Assembly: GCA_030024085.1 (NCBI GenBank)
Contig: JASEJE010000026.1
Span: 1-42,132, forward strand
From: Bacillota bacterium
Lineage (GTDB): Bacteria > Bacillota > SHA-98 > UBA4971
Direction: 5' to 3'
Length of the DNA stretch: 42,132 nucleotides
Shown: one piece after another, positions 1 to 9,609 of the stretch
How the letters are laid out: each line of letters starts with the position of its first letter
How positions within the stretch are numbered: position 1 is the stretch's first letter
The notes under the pieces: model-generated
Database searches by the model: none
What the model saw: the letters and a program-made list of their open reading frames with translations, nothing else
What the model was told of the DNA's origin: nothing
Made by a program: the position numbers and the translations under genes

Positions 1-1518
1 GTCACCGTTCGCCATGAGCTGGTGGACCAGGATCCCCAGAACGTCCTCCAGTTGCTCACTCGCCCTCATGAGGAGCGGGCCAAAGTCATCACTGCCGCTC
101 AAATCGAAGATGCCCTGAAGGCAAAGGGGGTAACCTTTGGCCTCGACCATGAGGAGATCCGGCGGGCGGCGGATGCCGCTGACGGAATTCCACGAGTGGT
201 GGCTAGAGGTGAGCCTGTGCAAGAAGGGCGGAACGGCTTTGTCGAATACCTGTTCAACTGGAAGCCGACCGAGATTGTATACGGAGACGAGGAGAGGGCC
301 GATTACTGGGAACGGTACGTCTACCCTTCCGTGAAGGAGGGAGACGTGCTGGCGGTGTTGCACCCGCCGGCGCCGGGGACCCCTGGCAAGAAAGTAACCG
401 GAGAGGTGGCCCTGCCCCGTCCTGTCAGGGAAGCCATGTTGCGCGCAAAGGACGGAGTGAAGCTCAGCGAAGATGGCCGAAAGGCCGTGGCGGTCATCGC
501 CGGCAGGCCTGTTCTCGAAGGTCGTTGGGCGCCGTACCTGAGGGTTGTGCGGTTGATGGTGCACTCGGGTAACATAGACATCAAGAGCGGCAACGTGCAC
601 TTCTGGGGGGACCTATTGATCCTCGGCAATGTTACAGAAGGAGCGGAGGTGTGCGCCCACGGGGACATCACTATAATAGGGGATGCAACCGGCGCTGTGC
701 TCCGGGCAGGCGGCAAAGTGGTGTGCCGCGGGAACTTGATCGGGTCTCGAGTTCGGGCGGGTGGCCTGAAGTCGTTGTACAGCCGGCTGGCTCCCATACT
801 GAATGATCTCGAAAAGATCCTCGACTGGATCATTCAGGAGACCACCAAAATCCAGCAGCATCCTTCCAACCGAGTGAGACTGAAGAAGGGCGACATCAAC
901 AGGGTTGTCAGGCTGCTCATCGAGAGAAAGAAAAAAGAGCTTGACGCGATTGCGACCGAATACACTACCGCCATTCAAGCGGCGGGCTTACCATTTCCGT
1001 CTGCCATCCGTGAGTTGGTCCAGGATATTGGAAGTATAACCCTCGGCCCGGTAGGCCGGACGGAACCCATCCTCGATGACCTGAAGAGTATCCTCGGGAA
1101 GAAAGAGGAAGTTGATTACCTGCTCGACTCATTGCGAGACCAGCCGGGAGACATCCTTTGCTCTTACGCGCAAAATAGCGTCCTGGAGGCCAGCGGCAGC
1201 ATTACTGTAACGAACGAGGGGTGTTTCCATTCAACTCTCCGATCGGGGAAGCAGGTTGAGGTCAAGGGTGTCTTCCGGGGTGGAGAGATATATGCCCTGG
1301 GAAGTGTATTTGTCAAGGAAGCGGGTTCGCCGGGACTGTCCGCTGGCGAGGTGAAGATCAGGGTGGCAGAGCAATCTAGTGTTAGAATTCTTAAGGTCTA
1401 CCCGGAGACAGCGGTTCAAGTTGGCGGTCGCTCCCACACTTTTGACAAAGAGGTGGATTCCGTAAGGGTATACCTCGGGCCAAAGGGCAATCTCAAGGTC
1501 GAAACCTTCCGAGTGTAA
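1..1518 (+). CDS. FapA/DUF342-family protein, 5' end cut by window
   Basis: The reading frame is open from base 1 to the TAA at 1516-1518, so the gene very probably begins outside the window; the first in-frame GTG is at 22 but has no convincing ribosome binding site. The visible 505 residues match the layout of the FapA (DUF342) family. There is an N-terminal alpha/beta region, then a glycine- and valine-rich beta-helix stretch (roughly residues 180-260, with repeats such as GNVTEGAEV and GDITIIGDATG). A long charged helical segment follows (about 265-375, rich in K/R/E), then a second beta-helical stretch. FapA-like proteins are widespread in Firmicutes; some are linked to flagellar assembly, or to polar localisation in Vibrio, but most have no assigned role. 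No flagellar neighbours are visible. Family assignment is confident, function is not. Confidence 0.8.
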   Translation, partial: VTVRHELVDQDPQNVLQLLTRPHEERAKVITAAQIEDALKAKGVTFGLDHEEIRRAADAADGIPRVVARGEPVQEGRNGFVEYLFNWKPTEIVYGDEERADYWERYVYPSVKEGDVLAVLHPPAPGTPGKKVTGEVALPRPVREAMLRAKDGVKLSEDGRKAVAVIAGRPVLEGRWAPYLRVVRLMVHSGNIDIKSGNVHFWGDLLILGNVTEGAEVCAHGDITIIGDATGAVLRAGGKVVCRGNLIGSRVRAGGLKSLYSRLAPILNDLEKILDWIIQETTKIQQHPSNRVRLKKGDINRVVRLLIERKKKELDAIATEYTTAIQAAGLPFPSAIRELVQDIGSITLGPVGRTEPILDDLKSILGKKEEVDYLLDSLRDQPGDILCSYAQNSVLEASGSITVTNEGCFHSTLRSGKQVEVKGVFRGGEIYALGSVFVKEAGSPGLSAGEVKIRVAEQSSVRILKVYPETAVQVGGRSHTFDKEVDSVRVYLGPKGNLKVETFRV

Positions 1519-1823
1519 TACGTCACTACTTCACAGTAACTCCCATTTTGTAGGGAGGATGCCACGCACCGCGATTACCGATGGAGCTTAAGTTGGTGGA
1601 CTCGCACGGCGTTCTAACTCATGACTCGACAATCTGGGGGGCGGTCGCACGCGGCCGGCCTCGGGAAGGATGACCGTCTCGCTTGATGGCGCGGAGCCGG
1701 ACGCAAGCCATTGCGCGGGCGAGGGAGTCAAACCCGTTGCAGCACGACCAAGAGCAGACCGCGAGCAACTGACCCTGTGGAAAGGCGTTGATGGAGGCGA
1801 GAGCCAACGGTCTATGATACCGC

Positions 1824-2022
1824 CTAAGTAAGGGTTCGTTAGTTCCTCCCAGTTTGCCAACATCTGGCGGGTTACCGGTGTTGCACTCGGGGACGGCGCC
1901 CCAAGCGGGGCGCGCTTCGCCAAAATCCGGCCCGTCTGGCCAGTGGCCGGATTTTGACACCCCTCGTGCAATCACCGGCAACCCCTCCCAAAAGTCGGGA
2001 GCATTTCTGCACCCTCACTTAG
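1824..2022 (+). repeat. Type-1 nested-palindrome element (copy 1)
   Basis: About 199 bp, bounded by CTAAGTAAGGG and CACCCTCACTTAG, which are imperfect inverted repeats. Inside is a second inverted pair (GGTTACCGGTGTTGCACTC against GTGCAATCACCGGCAACCC) and a third central pair (AAAATCCGGCC against GGCCGGATTTT). The whole unit could fold as one long hairpin. It is about 90 percent identical by eye to the copy at 33517-33707. No transposase is encoded, so it resembles a MITE or a large REP-type element. Confidence 0.85.
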
Positions 2023-2280
2023 CGATGCCAGCCATCCTGGTAATGCGATTGGAGTTCGCCGACGTGAAGCTGACTTCATACATGAGTGAGTGCCTCTGCT
2101 CTGCCTTGGGCTCCCTTTTGTGGGGAGCTGCAAGGCTGAAGGGAGAGCAATCGCATACATGAGAGTCCCATACGTGAGCCACGGCTCCTCCAAGGAGCCC
2201 TTAGGTTTAGATGTACCACCTCAGATCACATAATGTGCGCGATCTCGTTAAGGCCCCGTATGGACAAACCCAACAACCAC

Positions 2281-2380
2281 CGCGGGTTTCGCCGCTCCAG
2301 GGAGGAGGTTCGTCAAATATCCTAATGAATTGTGTATTAGCACTTTTGACGAAACCCCCGACGGATGCGGCGAAACCGCG
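2281..2380. repeat. 100-bp nested inverted repeat
   Basis: The outer arms are CGCGGGTTTCGCCGC (2281-2295) and GCGGCGAAACCGCG (2367-2380), complementary except for one extra base. The inner arms are GGTTCGTCAAA (2307-2317) and TTTGACGAAACC (2345-2356), again complementary except for one base. The AT-rich loop lies at about 2318-2344. It is unrelated in sequence to the CTAAG-bounded elements. It could be a relic of a small mobile element or a structured RNA. Confidence 0.7.
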
Positions 2381-3401
2381 AAGCCCATGAGTAGGGTCGC
2401 GAAACGCTTAATTCATGGCAGAATCTGTATTGGATAAGATGGAATATGTAGGGATCATGGCTGTCGCCAGAGCTTCAGCCCCGATGTAAGCTACACCGGC
2501 TCATCGGCTACGTCTTGACGGGATAGAGGCGGGAGCCGGCACCTCGATAGTACATCCTCGCCTCTCCGGCATGGCTGGCGTTATCCTATTCCGGCCGCGA
2601 CAGTATCTGATGAGCTTCAACCGGCTACTGGTCCTGAGGCACTTCGAGCTTCGGAAGAAGCTCACGGTCTAGGCCACAGGCCACAGAGCGCGACCCGACC
2701 CAGGAGCACCTCGGCATCGCGGGCAACCACTTCCCGACCACCGAGGCGCTGACCCAGTACCTCACCGGTCGGGGAGTAGATCTGGAAGACGCAGGACAGA
2801 TCAGCTAACGATTGTCTTGATGGAGAACGATCAAGAGCACTCCACCGATCGCAACGCGCTTGTCTTGGGCCGGCGGCACATCTGGGTTTGACGCCATCTC
2901 ACGGAAGCCCCAGGTCCTTGTCATGCCGTCTTCCCTGTTAGCTTTTCCAATCTTGTCCACTATGTGGTATGTTGATATCGGCGGTATTCTCTTTCCCTTA
3001 ACTCCGTCCTACCGTAGCGGAGCCGGGAGCCGTTACCTCCTTGCGCGCAGGCGCCACGAAATCGAACGTCATTACGAGGATGTGAAGAAGGGACTAGACC
3101 TTGGCCGCAATGAGAGCGGGCCCTGACACGGGCCGCATCGACGATTGGTGCTCGTGATGTGGGCGTACTCGTGGCTTTCGCTACAGCGTGGGCCAAGGCT
3201 GGAATACCGAGTAGACACCGAGGCGGATAGCAAGATGGCTCCTGTCCGCCGAGCTATGCGCGACCGGCCTCGTCTTTGCGCGAACGGAGCCGTGAGCCGC
3301 TACTTCAAAGTCCACGAGCTCCAGGACATCCTCGTCGTCTGACCGTTGCCGGTGCGTCGCCGGCATCGCCGAAAGAATGAAAGGCTGAACGGGAGGTCGT
3401 C

Positions 3402-3860
3402 ATGGCCATCATCAGGGTTTCTGCAAAGGCGATCATTATCCGGAATGGCAGACTCCTGGCCACGAAGAACGTGGACGACAGGGGGGTGTTTTACGTGCTC
3501 CCGGGTGGGGGTCAGCAGCCCGGCGAACCCTTACCTGTCGCTCTAGGACGGGAGTGCAAGGAGGAAATCGGCGTCGAAGTGGAAGTCGGGGATCTGGTTC
3601 TGGTGCGTGACTACATCGGGTCCAACCATGAGTTCGCCCGATGGGATGGTGACGTGCATCAGGTAGAGTTGATGTTCCTGTGTAGTCTCCCTGAAGGGCA
3701 GATCCCCCGGAACGGGGCGGAACCCGATAGCTATCAGGTGTCCGTGGAATGGCTCGACCTGGACAGTCTCGATGCGTACAGGCTATATCCAAAGGCACTG
3801 AAGCAGTATCTGGGATCGTCAGAGGCTCGCCGTCCTGCATACATGGGCGACGTGAACTGA
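3402..3860 (+). CDS. NUDIX hydrolase
   Basis: A 152-residue single-domain NUDIX protein, expected to hydrolyse a nucleoside diphosphate linked to another group; the substrate cannot be told from sequence. The NUDIX box follows the pattern GX5EX7REUXEEXGU exactly, from the second Gly of LPGGGQQPGE through RECKEEIGV (residues about 35-57). The ATG at 3402 follows a good ribosome binding site (GGGAGGT, 5 bases upstream). The HAD phosphatase begins about 80 bp downstream on the same strand, so the two may be co-transcribed and act together on nucleotide pools. Confidence 0.9.
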   Translation: MAIIRVSAKAIIIRNGRLLATKNVDDRGVFYVLPGGGQQPGEPLPVALGRECKEEIGVEVEVGDLVLVRDYIGSNHEFARWDGDVHQVELMFLCSLPEGQIPRNGAEPDSYQVSVEWLDLDSLDAYRLYPKALKQYLGSSEARRPAYMGDVN

Positions 3861-3942
3861 GTGAGAGTGCAGGACGCCGATGAGATGAGGGTGAAGCGTG
3901 CCATTTGATCAGTTCGGATGGAGTTGCGTGCGAGGTGGAAGA

Positions 3943-4656
3943 GTGGTACAGGCCGTTGTCTTTGATGTTGACGGAACGCTGGTAGACCATCTGGGGGCCG
4001 AAAGGGCGGCCCTGGAATCCATCTATCGATCGGTACGACAGGTGATCCATGACGCTCCGCTCCGGGAGTTCATCGAGGTTTGGCACGGCGAGGCCGAACG
4101 GCACATGCAGCTTTATCTCGCGGGCGAGCTTACGTTCATGGAACAGCGCCTGCGGCGAGTGCAGAGCGTATTCGGCAGGTGGGGTAGGGTAATCTCAGAG
4201 GAAGAGGCCATGGAGACTTTCAACAAGTACCTAGCCGAGTATGAAAGGAACTGGCGCCTGTACGATGATGTGCTGCCCTGTCTCCACTCCTTGCAGGGCT
4301 ACAGCCTTGGCATAGTGTCGAACGGAGAGAGCAGACAGCAGAGACAGAAACTCGATTGTACAGGCATTGCTGCGTTCTTTGCTTCCATAGTGATATCAGG
4401 GGACATAGGTATCGCCAAGCCGGCCCCGGAGATTTTCGAAAGATGCATAACCGAATTGGGGTTTTCGCCGAACGAAGTGGTCTACGTCGGTGACTGCCTG
4501 GAGACGGATTGTGCTGGTGCCGCGCAGGCAGGACTACACGGGGTCTGGCTCAACCGACGAGGGATTGACGACAACACCGGCCCTTCCATCACCGTCATCG
4601 CGAGTCTCGGCGAGCTTCCTGGCGTTATCAGGAATATCGATTCCACCCAGGTATGA
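3943..4656 (+). CDS. HAD-superfamily hydrolase (IA-type phosphatase)
   Basis: A 237-residue haloacid-dehalogenase-fold phosphatase, probably acting on a small phosphorylated metabolite. Motif I is DVDGTLVD near the N-terminus, motif II is IVSNGES, the motif III lysine is in AKPAPEIF, and motif IV is VYVGDCLETDCAGA. A helical cap lies between motifs I and II. An in-frame GTG exists at 3898, but the GTG at 3943 is preferred: it has a purine-rich site (CGAGGTGGA) just upstream and places motif I about 6 residues in, as usual. The family resembles YjjG-like nucleotidases, but the substrate is not determinable. Confidence 0.87.
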   Translation: MVQAVVFDVDGTLVDHLGAERAALESIYRSVRQVIHDAPLREFIEVWHGEAERHMQLYLAGELTFMEQRLRRVQSVFGRWGRVISEEEAMETFNKYLAEYERNWRLYDDVLPCLHSLQGYSLGIVSNGESRQQRQKLDCTGIAAFFASIVISGDIGIAKPAPEIFERCITELGFSPNEVVYVGDCLETDCAGAAQAGLHGVWLNRRGIDDNTGPSITVIASLGELPGVIRNIDSTQV

Positions 4657-5176
4657 GCGATCACCATGACCTCAAGACCCGTTAAGGAAAGGCGAACGTG
4701 GCACCTGAGTCTGCCTCTTGACCCGCGGCGTCGAAGACGCGGAGGTTCACGGCTCCACGGGTAAAGTCGGTTATGCCCTGAGTGAGGGTACGTTCAGATG
4801 GCCTGCCTCCCGGCCTTGCCGCAGCAGTCCTTGCGTGTCACCTCAAAGCCGCCCCCACTGCGGGCCCGGTGACTTCCGCTCCTTCCGCCTACTTCACATC
4901 GCGGCACGCCTCACCCGTGGGGATAGACCAGTTAGCGGTTGTTGGAGAGAGTCGTGCACGAGAGCATACGGTACGTAAGGCGCTTCAACCCTGCGGAGGC
5001 TGAACATGACAGGGCTGTGCGGGAGGCCGTGGTGGCCGCTCTCCGAGAGAGGTGCTTCTCTGACCCTTCCAGATGGCCCCTCGGCAATAGCGGCCACAGT
5101 AGCAGGTACGCCGGCGTGGAAGGTGCAAAGCTCTCCATCGCCGAAGACGCCGGCAAGGCAGAAGAGATGTACGACG
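4657..5176. other. Intergenic, no supported gene
   Basis: Convergent gap between the HAD gene and the minus-strand glycosyltransferase. An open frame at 4939-5211 (plus) has no ribosome binding site, no recognisable family, and overlaps the glycosyltransferase 3' end. A sequence CTGAGTGAGGGTACGTTC near 4778 resembles one solitary end of a type-1 hairpin element. No clear terminator is seen. Confidence 0.5.
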
Positions 5177-5869
5177 CTATATGCGCGGCCCCAACTGGCC
5201 CCATCTGCTGAGGTATCTCTGAGCATTGGCGCGGGCCTCGGCAACCTGCTGGAAATGCCTCCGGGTGCCCATCGTCTCGTGCCAGACCACACTGCCCGTG
5301 GTCACCGCAACGAGGTAGCCGGCGTCAAGCACCCTGTTGTTGTAGTCCCAGTCTTCATAACCGCCGCAGGCCAGGTAGCCTTCGTCGTAAAAGCCTACTT
5401 GCTCCACTACGCGTCGCGGCATCAGCCAGGGAACTTCGTAGCCCTGAAATGCCCGGCCCCTGTGGGCTGCCATGAACTCCAGCGCAAACGCTTCGTCTGC
5501 CCGCCCCTCGTTGAGAATGTTGTAGGGCGCAAGTTTGCCGATGCGCGGATCGGATCCAAACTCCCTCACGAGGTTCTCGAGCCACCCGGGGTAAAAGCGC
5601 ATGTCGTTGTGGATCCAGCACACACAGTCCACCTCCGGGCGGGCGAGGTGCCTCCTCAGACCCTGGTTGAGCGCCACAGAAAGGTGGACGCGCGACGGGT
5701 TCCTGATCACCTCGATGCCGTTCTGCGCCAGGAAGTCGCAGGTGCCGTCAGTCGAAGCGTTGTCCACCACGGTCAGAACATATGGATATGAAGTCGTCCG
5801 CTGCAAGCTTGCAATGCACTCCCTGGTATTGTGCAAGAAGTCGAGCGTTATGAGGATCATGCCGACCAT
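5177..5869 (-). CDS. Family 2 glycosyltransferase
   Basis: A 230-residue GT-A fold transferase, last gene of the dTDP-sugar operon. The N-terminus has the GT2 signature strand and VVDNASTDGT. The metal/nucleotide-binding acidic motif appears as WIHNDMRF in place of a plain DXD. A later GGYEDWDYNNR segment matches the ED motif of the acceptor site. The start is set at the ATG at 5869, because AAGGAGGAGG lies just upstream; an earlier in-frame ATG at 5893 would place that site inside the gene. Position after rmlB suggests it transfers dTDP-rhamnose or a related sugar to a cell-surface glycan. The donor is inferred only from context. Confidence 0.85.
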   Translation of the reverse strand: MVGMILITLDFLHNTRECIASLQRTTSYPYVLTVVDNASTDGTCDFLAQNGIEVIRNPSRVHLSVALNQGLRRHLARPEVDCVCWIHNDMRFYPGWLENLVREFGSDPRIGKLAPYNILNEGRADEAFALEFMAAHRGRAFQGYEVPWLMPRRVVEQVGFYDEGYLACGGYEDWDYNNRVLDAGYLVAVTTGSVVWHETMGTRRHFQQVAEARANAQRYLSRWGQLGPRI

Positions 5870-5932
5870 CCCGATCCCTCCTCCTTGTCCCATATATCCT
5901 ATGCACGTATCGGGACTAAAGTCACACCGGCA

Positions 5933-7000
5933 TCACACCGGCCAGCCTGGAGCTTGGCTATCAATTGCAGATCCCCTCGCACGCAGACCTCCTCGCGAGG
6001 CTGTCCGACGAAGTTGCCGACCTTCCAGAACCCCTGTATAGCCACTCGTTTCCTGGTACCATCCCACGAGGACCGGAATCGCGTCTTCGAGCGAGTATCG
6101 GGGGGTCCATTCCACCTCCTTCCTGAGCTTCTCAGCATTGACGGCGTATCGCCTGTCATGCCCTGGCCTGTCTGGCACGAACCGTATCAAGCTTTCCGGC
6201 CGGCCCACAGCCTTCAGGATCGCTCTGGCCACGTCTATGTTACGCCGCTCGCAGGCGGCGCCGATGTTGTAGACTTCGCCGATCCGTCCGTGCTCGACAA
6301 GAAGGGCAATTGCTCTGCAATGGTCTTCGACGTGGATCCAGTCGCGGACGTCCTGGCCGTCGCCGTATATCGGGAGGGGTCTGTTTTGAACGGCACTGAG
6401 GATCATCGTGGGGATGAACTTCTCCGGATGCTGGTAAGGGCCGTAGTTATTGGTGCACCTCGTGATGATGATCGGCGTGCCGTAGGTCCTGTAATAGGCT
6501 CTGGCCACCAAGTCCGCCCCTGCCTTGCTGGCTGAGTAAGGACTGTTCGGCGCGAGGGGACTCTCCTCGGAAGACGGAGGATCGTCGGGCCCGAGAGAGC
6601 CGTAAACCTCGTCTGTGGAGATCTGGATGAACCGCCCTACTTCGTGACGCCTGGCCGCCTCGAGCAGCACCTGAGTCCCGCACACGTTGGTTTCCATGAA
6701 GGGCGCCGGGTCGAGTATGCTTCGGTCCACGTGGCTCTCGGCTGCGAAGTTGACTACCACGTCAGGGCCTTCAGTTTCGAAAACGTGGTTCACGAGATCC
6801 CTGTCGCGTATATCTCCATGTACAAACGAGTATCTGGAAGCGCGAGCTGGATCGTTTGCAATGTCGGCGAGGTTATCCAGGTTGCCTGCATAAGTGAGTT
6901 TATCCAGGTTGACCACGTGCCAGTTCGGGCGGGTGGTGAGCGCATACCTTATGAAGTTCGAACCGATGAACCCCGCGCCGCCTGTTACGAGAACTTTCAT
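5933..7000 (-). CDS. rmlB: dTDP-glucose 4,6-dehydratase
   Basis: A 355-residue extended short-chain dehydrogenase that converts dTDP-glucose to dTDP-4-keto-6-deoxyglucose using bound NAD+. The Rossmann motif TGGAGFIGSN is at the N-terminus. The catalytic Thr/Asp/Glu triplet is in STDEVYGS and the Tyr/Lys pair is in YSASKAG. TRCTNNYGPYQHPEKFIPT and YGDGQDVRDWI are typical RmlB segments. The ATG at 7000 follows GAGGAAGGG; a longer in-frame start at 7051 lacks support. The C-terminal roughly 30 residues are Arg/Gly-rich and less conserved, overlapping the approach to the next gene. It belongs to the minus-strand rml cluster. Confidence 0.95.
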   Translation of the reverse strand: MKVLVTGGAGFIGSNFIRYALTTRPNWHVVNLDKLTYAGNLDNLADIANDPARASRYSFVHGDIRDRDLVNHVFETEGPDVVVNFAAESHVDRSILDPAPFMETNVCGTQVLLEAARRHEVGRFIQISTDEVYGSLGPDDPPSSEESPLAPNSPYSASKAGADLVARAYYRTYGTPIIITRCTNNYGPYQHPEKFIPTMILSAVQNRPLPIYGDGQDVRDWIHVEDHCRAIALLVEHGRIGEVYNIGAACERRNIDVARAILKAVGRPESLIRFVPDRPGHDRRYAVNAEKLRKEVEWTPRYSLEDAIPVLVGWYQETSGYTGVLEGRQLRRTASRGGLRARGSAIDSQAPGWPV

Positions 7001-7084
7001 TTCGTCTGATACCCTTCCTCTCGGGCGCATGCCGCCCGGGATGCATTTCATGGACTTCGGGAAACGTCTCTGTGGGGTCCTCGT

Positions 7085-7999
7085 CTACCTTCCCTGCCTA
7101 CCGTGAGGCGGTGCTTGGGACTCAAGCAGGTCCGGAGCCCGCGTTTGCAGGGTCTTCTGCTCGAGGTACCGCGTGAGTGCGTCTTCCCACGGCGGAAGGA
7201 GGTACCCGATAGTCTCAGCCAACGGAAATGGGTCCAACTCGGAGTTCTTTGGGCGCCGGGCCGGCGTCGCGAACGCCTCCGACGAGGTGGCACGTACCTC
7301 GACCGTAAGGCCTACGTTTTGGAATATGGTCTTTGCAAATTCGTACCGCGTGACCACTCCCTGGTTTGTCACGTGGTAAATACCGAAACAGCCGGTTTCG
7401 AGAAGATCAGCGCAGGCCTTCGCAAGGTCCACGGTGTATGTCGGTGAACCACGCTGGTCAGCGACAACGCAGACGTCAGCGTTGCTGAACCGGTCTCTAC
7501 CCATCTCGATCACGGTATCCACGAAGTTCCTTCCGTGCGGCCCGAACAGCCAACTCGTGCGGACCAGGTAATACTCCGCAAGGAGAGACCTGACGTAGTT
7601 CTCCCCCCACAGTTTGCTGACTCCGTACACGTTGAGGGGCGAAGGCTGGTCCCAAATCGCATAGGGGCCGCTTTTCTCCCCGTCGAAGACATAATCCGAG
7701 CTGATATGAAGCAGTGCCGCCTTCTCTTCCCGGCACGAGAGCGCAAGGTTCCGGGGGCCCAGTGCATTTGCGGCGAATGCGAGATCTCTCTCCTTCTCGG
7801 CGTCGTCTGCCCTGGTGTACGCAGCACAGTTCACAACGGCTTCCGGGTGGAGATCGGCGATCCGCTCTCGCACCGCTTGCAGGTTTGAGACATCCATGTC
7901 CTGGTGACCCAAGCCTGTAACGTCGTGACCGCGGCGTGCAAGCTCCAGGACCATATCGCGACCGAGCCTTCCTGTTGCCCCGGCTACAAGGATTCTCAC
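7085..7999 (-). CDS. rmlD: dTDP-4-dehydrorhamnose reductase
   Basis: A 304-residue short-chain reductase of the RmlD substrate-binding family, expected to reduce dTDP-4-keto-L-rhamnose with NAD(P)H. Motifs are GATGRLG near the N-terminus, VNCAAYTRADDAEKE, HISSDYVFDG and the YxxxK pair in NVYGVSKLWGE. The GTG at 7999 is chosen because the protein then starts directly at the first beta strand (VRILVAGATG), and AAGGTGG lies about 12 bases upstream. A longer frame reaches 8065 but would overlap the upstream gene. Gene order between rmlC-like and rmlB supports the assignment. Confidence 0.93.
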   Translation of the reverse strand: MRILVAGATGRLGRDMVLELARRGHDVTGLGHQDMDVSNLQAVRERIADLHPEAVVNCAAYTRADDAEKERDLAFAANALGPRNLALSCREEKAALLHISSDYVFDGEKSGPYAIWDQPSPLNVYGVSKLWGENYVRSLLAEYYLVRTSWLFGPHGRNFVDTVIEMGRDRFSNADVCVVADQRGSPTYTVDLAKACADLLETGCFGIYHVTNQGVVTRYEFAKTIFQNVGLTVEVRATSSEAFATPARRPKNSELDPFPLAETIGYLLPPWEDALTRYLEQKTLQTRAPDLLESQAPPHGRQGR

Positions 8000-8055
8000 G
8001 TCACATTCGCACCACCTTCGCAAGCGCTTCCCGCCCATGTCGCGCGGCGGACGAG

Positions 8056-8508
8056 TCAGATCCACGAGTAAGGTACGCTCGGGTCATCGTAAGGCAGACA
8101 AGATTCGTCCGGCTCATTGTAGTTGTATGACTCAGTCGGAAAGTTCACGACAAGAGCCCTTTCGCCCCCTTCGGCTGTGAACCCGTGGTAAACAAGCGGC
8201 GGGATTTTCACGAGCATGGGGTTCAGTTCCCCCATGTGGAACTCGTTTATGCGTCCGCGTGTCGCGCTTTCCTGTCTCGGGTCGTAGAGAACGACCTTTG
8301 CCATTCCGGAAACGCACACCAGGTGGTCCCACTGTCCCTTGTGACAATGCCAGGCTTTGACTGCGCCAGAATAGCAGGCCGTTACGTAACCCTGGCCAAA
8401 CCGGTCAAACTCCGGCCAGTCGGAGCGCAGCATCTCCATGAGATAGCCACGCTCGTCGGGAATGAACCTGAGCTTGCGAACCTGAACCCCACCGATCAGC
8501 GTGTCCAT
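8056..8508 (-). CDS. dTDP-4-dehydrorhamnose 3,5-epimerase-like protein
   Basis: A 150-residue cupin of the RmlC family, shorter than classical RmlC (about 180 residues). It contains VKAWHCHKGQWDHLVCVSG, holding the catalytic-type His region, and the later segment LVKIPPLVYHGFTAEG. It ends in a divergent SYNYNEPDESCLPYDDP tail of the kind found in RmlC-like proteins. Within the rml cluster it most likely carries out the epimerisation between RmlB and RmlD. A related sugar isomerase role cannot be excluded given its short length. Confidence 0.85.
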   Translation of the reverse strand: MDTLIGGVQVRKLRFIPDERGYLMEMLRSDWPEFDRFGQGYVTACYSGAVKAWHCHKGQWDHLVCVSGMAKVVLYDPRQESATRGRINEFHMGELNPMLVKIPPLVYHGFTAEGGERALVVNFPTESYNYNEPDESCLPYDDPSVPYSWI

Positions 8509-8538
8509 GCGCTCTCCCCCCCCAAGCCTGCAAGTCGC

Positions 8539-9609
8539 CTACACCACCGCCACCTCAGAGTCGTCTCCAAGAAACAGCCGGAGCGCTTGCCTGCCGCTAC
8601 CCGAGCAGGAAAGCTTGACGTTTCGACCGATGAGACTGTCCTCGATCCTGGGTATGTGTTGAAGGCTACAGGACTCGAGCACGACAGAATGCTCGATTGC
8701 CACTCCATCCAACTGGCTTCCGGGCCCTATGGCCGTGAAAGGTCCCACAAAACAGTCTTTGATGGTAGCACCTTCTCCAATGACTGCAGGCCCGCGGATG
8801 GTGCTTCGTATAACCTCGGCTCCTTTCGCGACTTCCACTCGCCCGACTATCCGACTCTTATCGTCGACGTTTCCCTCCACTGCTCGTCGCGCGTATTCAT
8901 CCAGCACAACCCGGTTCGCCTCGAGGACGTCGTCTTTCTTGCCCGTATCGAGCCACCAGCCCTCCAGCACCCTGGCTTGCACCTTGCCGCCGCGTTGGAT
9001 GAGGCATTGTATCGCATCGGTGATCTCGAGTTCCCCCCGCGATGACGGTTTTACGGCATCGATGGCCTTGTGTATGGCAGGAGAGAAGAGGTAAACTCCA
9101 ACAAGTGCGAGGTTGCTCAGCGGGTCCTTGGGTTTCTCGACGACTCGAAGGACGCGGCCGGCTTCATCGACCACCGCCACCCCAAACTGCCTCGGGTCCG
9201 GGACCTCCTTCACCAGGAGCATGGCGTCATAGTCGGCCGATGCGAACTCCTGCACGAGCGGCCGGAGTCCGTCCTGGATCAGGTCGTCGCCCAGGAACAT
9301 GAGGAACTTGGAGCGTTCCAGGAAACCCCTTGCCGCTTTCACTGCGTGGGCCAGTCCGCGGGGCGCGTCCTGCAGAACGTAGGTGACCCGAGCCCGCCAG
9401 CGGGAACCATCCCCCACCGACTGCCGGACCCACTCACCCGTTTCAGGAGAGGTGATTATCCCGATGTCACGAAGGCCTGCTGCTGCGACCTGCCCCAACA
9501 CGAAATGGATGATAGGCCTGTTCGCCAGGGGGATGAGCTGTTTTGCCATGGTGTGCGTAAGCGGCCGCAGCCTCGTTCCCTTTCCCCCGGAGAGGACGAG
9601 TGCTTTCAT
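8539..9609 (-). CDS. rmlA: Glucose-1-phosphate thymidylyltransferase, long form
   Basis: A 356-residue nucleotidyltransferase that makes dTDP-glucose from glucose-1-phosphate and dTTP. The N-terminal domain has the signature [13 protein letters not shown], followed by [10 protein letters not shown], and [10 protein letters not shown] for metal binding. The C-terminal third is a left-handed beta-helix of hexapeptide type ([20 protein letters not shown]), which marks the long, StrD-like form. The ATG at 9609 begins exactly at MKALVLSGG; a longer frame to 9780 has no family similarity upstream. First gene of the minus-strand rml operon; the promoter should lie between 9610 and 9950, but I could not identify a good one. 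Confidence 0.94.
   Translation of the reverse strand: MKALVLSGGKGTRLRPLTHTMAKQLIPLANRPIIHFVLGQVAAAGLRDIGIITSPETGEWVRQSVGDGSRWRARVTYVLQDAPRGLAHAVKAARGFLERSKFLMFLGDDLIQDGLRPLVQEFASADYDAMLLVKEVPDPRQFGVAVVDEAGRVLRVVEKPKDPLSNLALVGVYLFSPAIHKAIDAVKPSSRGELEITDAIQCLIQRGGKVQARVLEGWWLDTGKKDDVLEANRVVLDEYARRAVEGNVDDKSRIVGRVEVAKGAEVIRSTIRGPAVIGEGATIKDCFVGPFTAIGPGSQLDGVAIEHSVVLESCSLQHIPRIEDSLIGRNVKLSCSGSGRQALRLFLGDDSEVAVV

Larger units (their letters stand above)
1519..3401. other. Gene-poor region with hairpin element, nested inverted repeat and decayed coding scraps
   Basis: I find no convincing intact gene here. The region holds a type-1 hairpin element (1824-2022), a short GGCTCC/GGAGCC hairpin at 2183-2199, and a strong nested inverted repeat (2281-2380). 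An in-frame stretch at about 2686-2808 reads ERDPTQEHLGIAGNHFPTTE and continues to a stop; it has protein-like composition but no start and no recognised family, so it may be the 3' relic of a decayed gene. Two short open frames at 2860-3126 and 3145-3342 lack ribosome binding sites and recognisable domains. Confidence 0.55.

Noticed and set aside
2600-3345. Transposase remnant
   Set aside because: Short protein-like segments exist, but I could not align them to any transposase family or find terminal repeats.
4939-5211. 90-residue protein before the glycosyltransferase
   Set aside because: Protein-like composition in part, but no start signal, no family, and it overlaps the 3' end of the glycosyltransferase.
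5006-6535. Plus-strand open frames opposite the glycosyltransferase and rmlB
   Set aside because: They lack start signals and family similarity, while the minus-strand genes are well supported.
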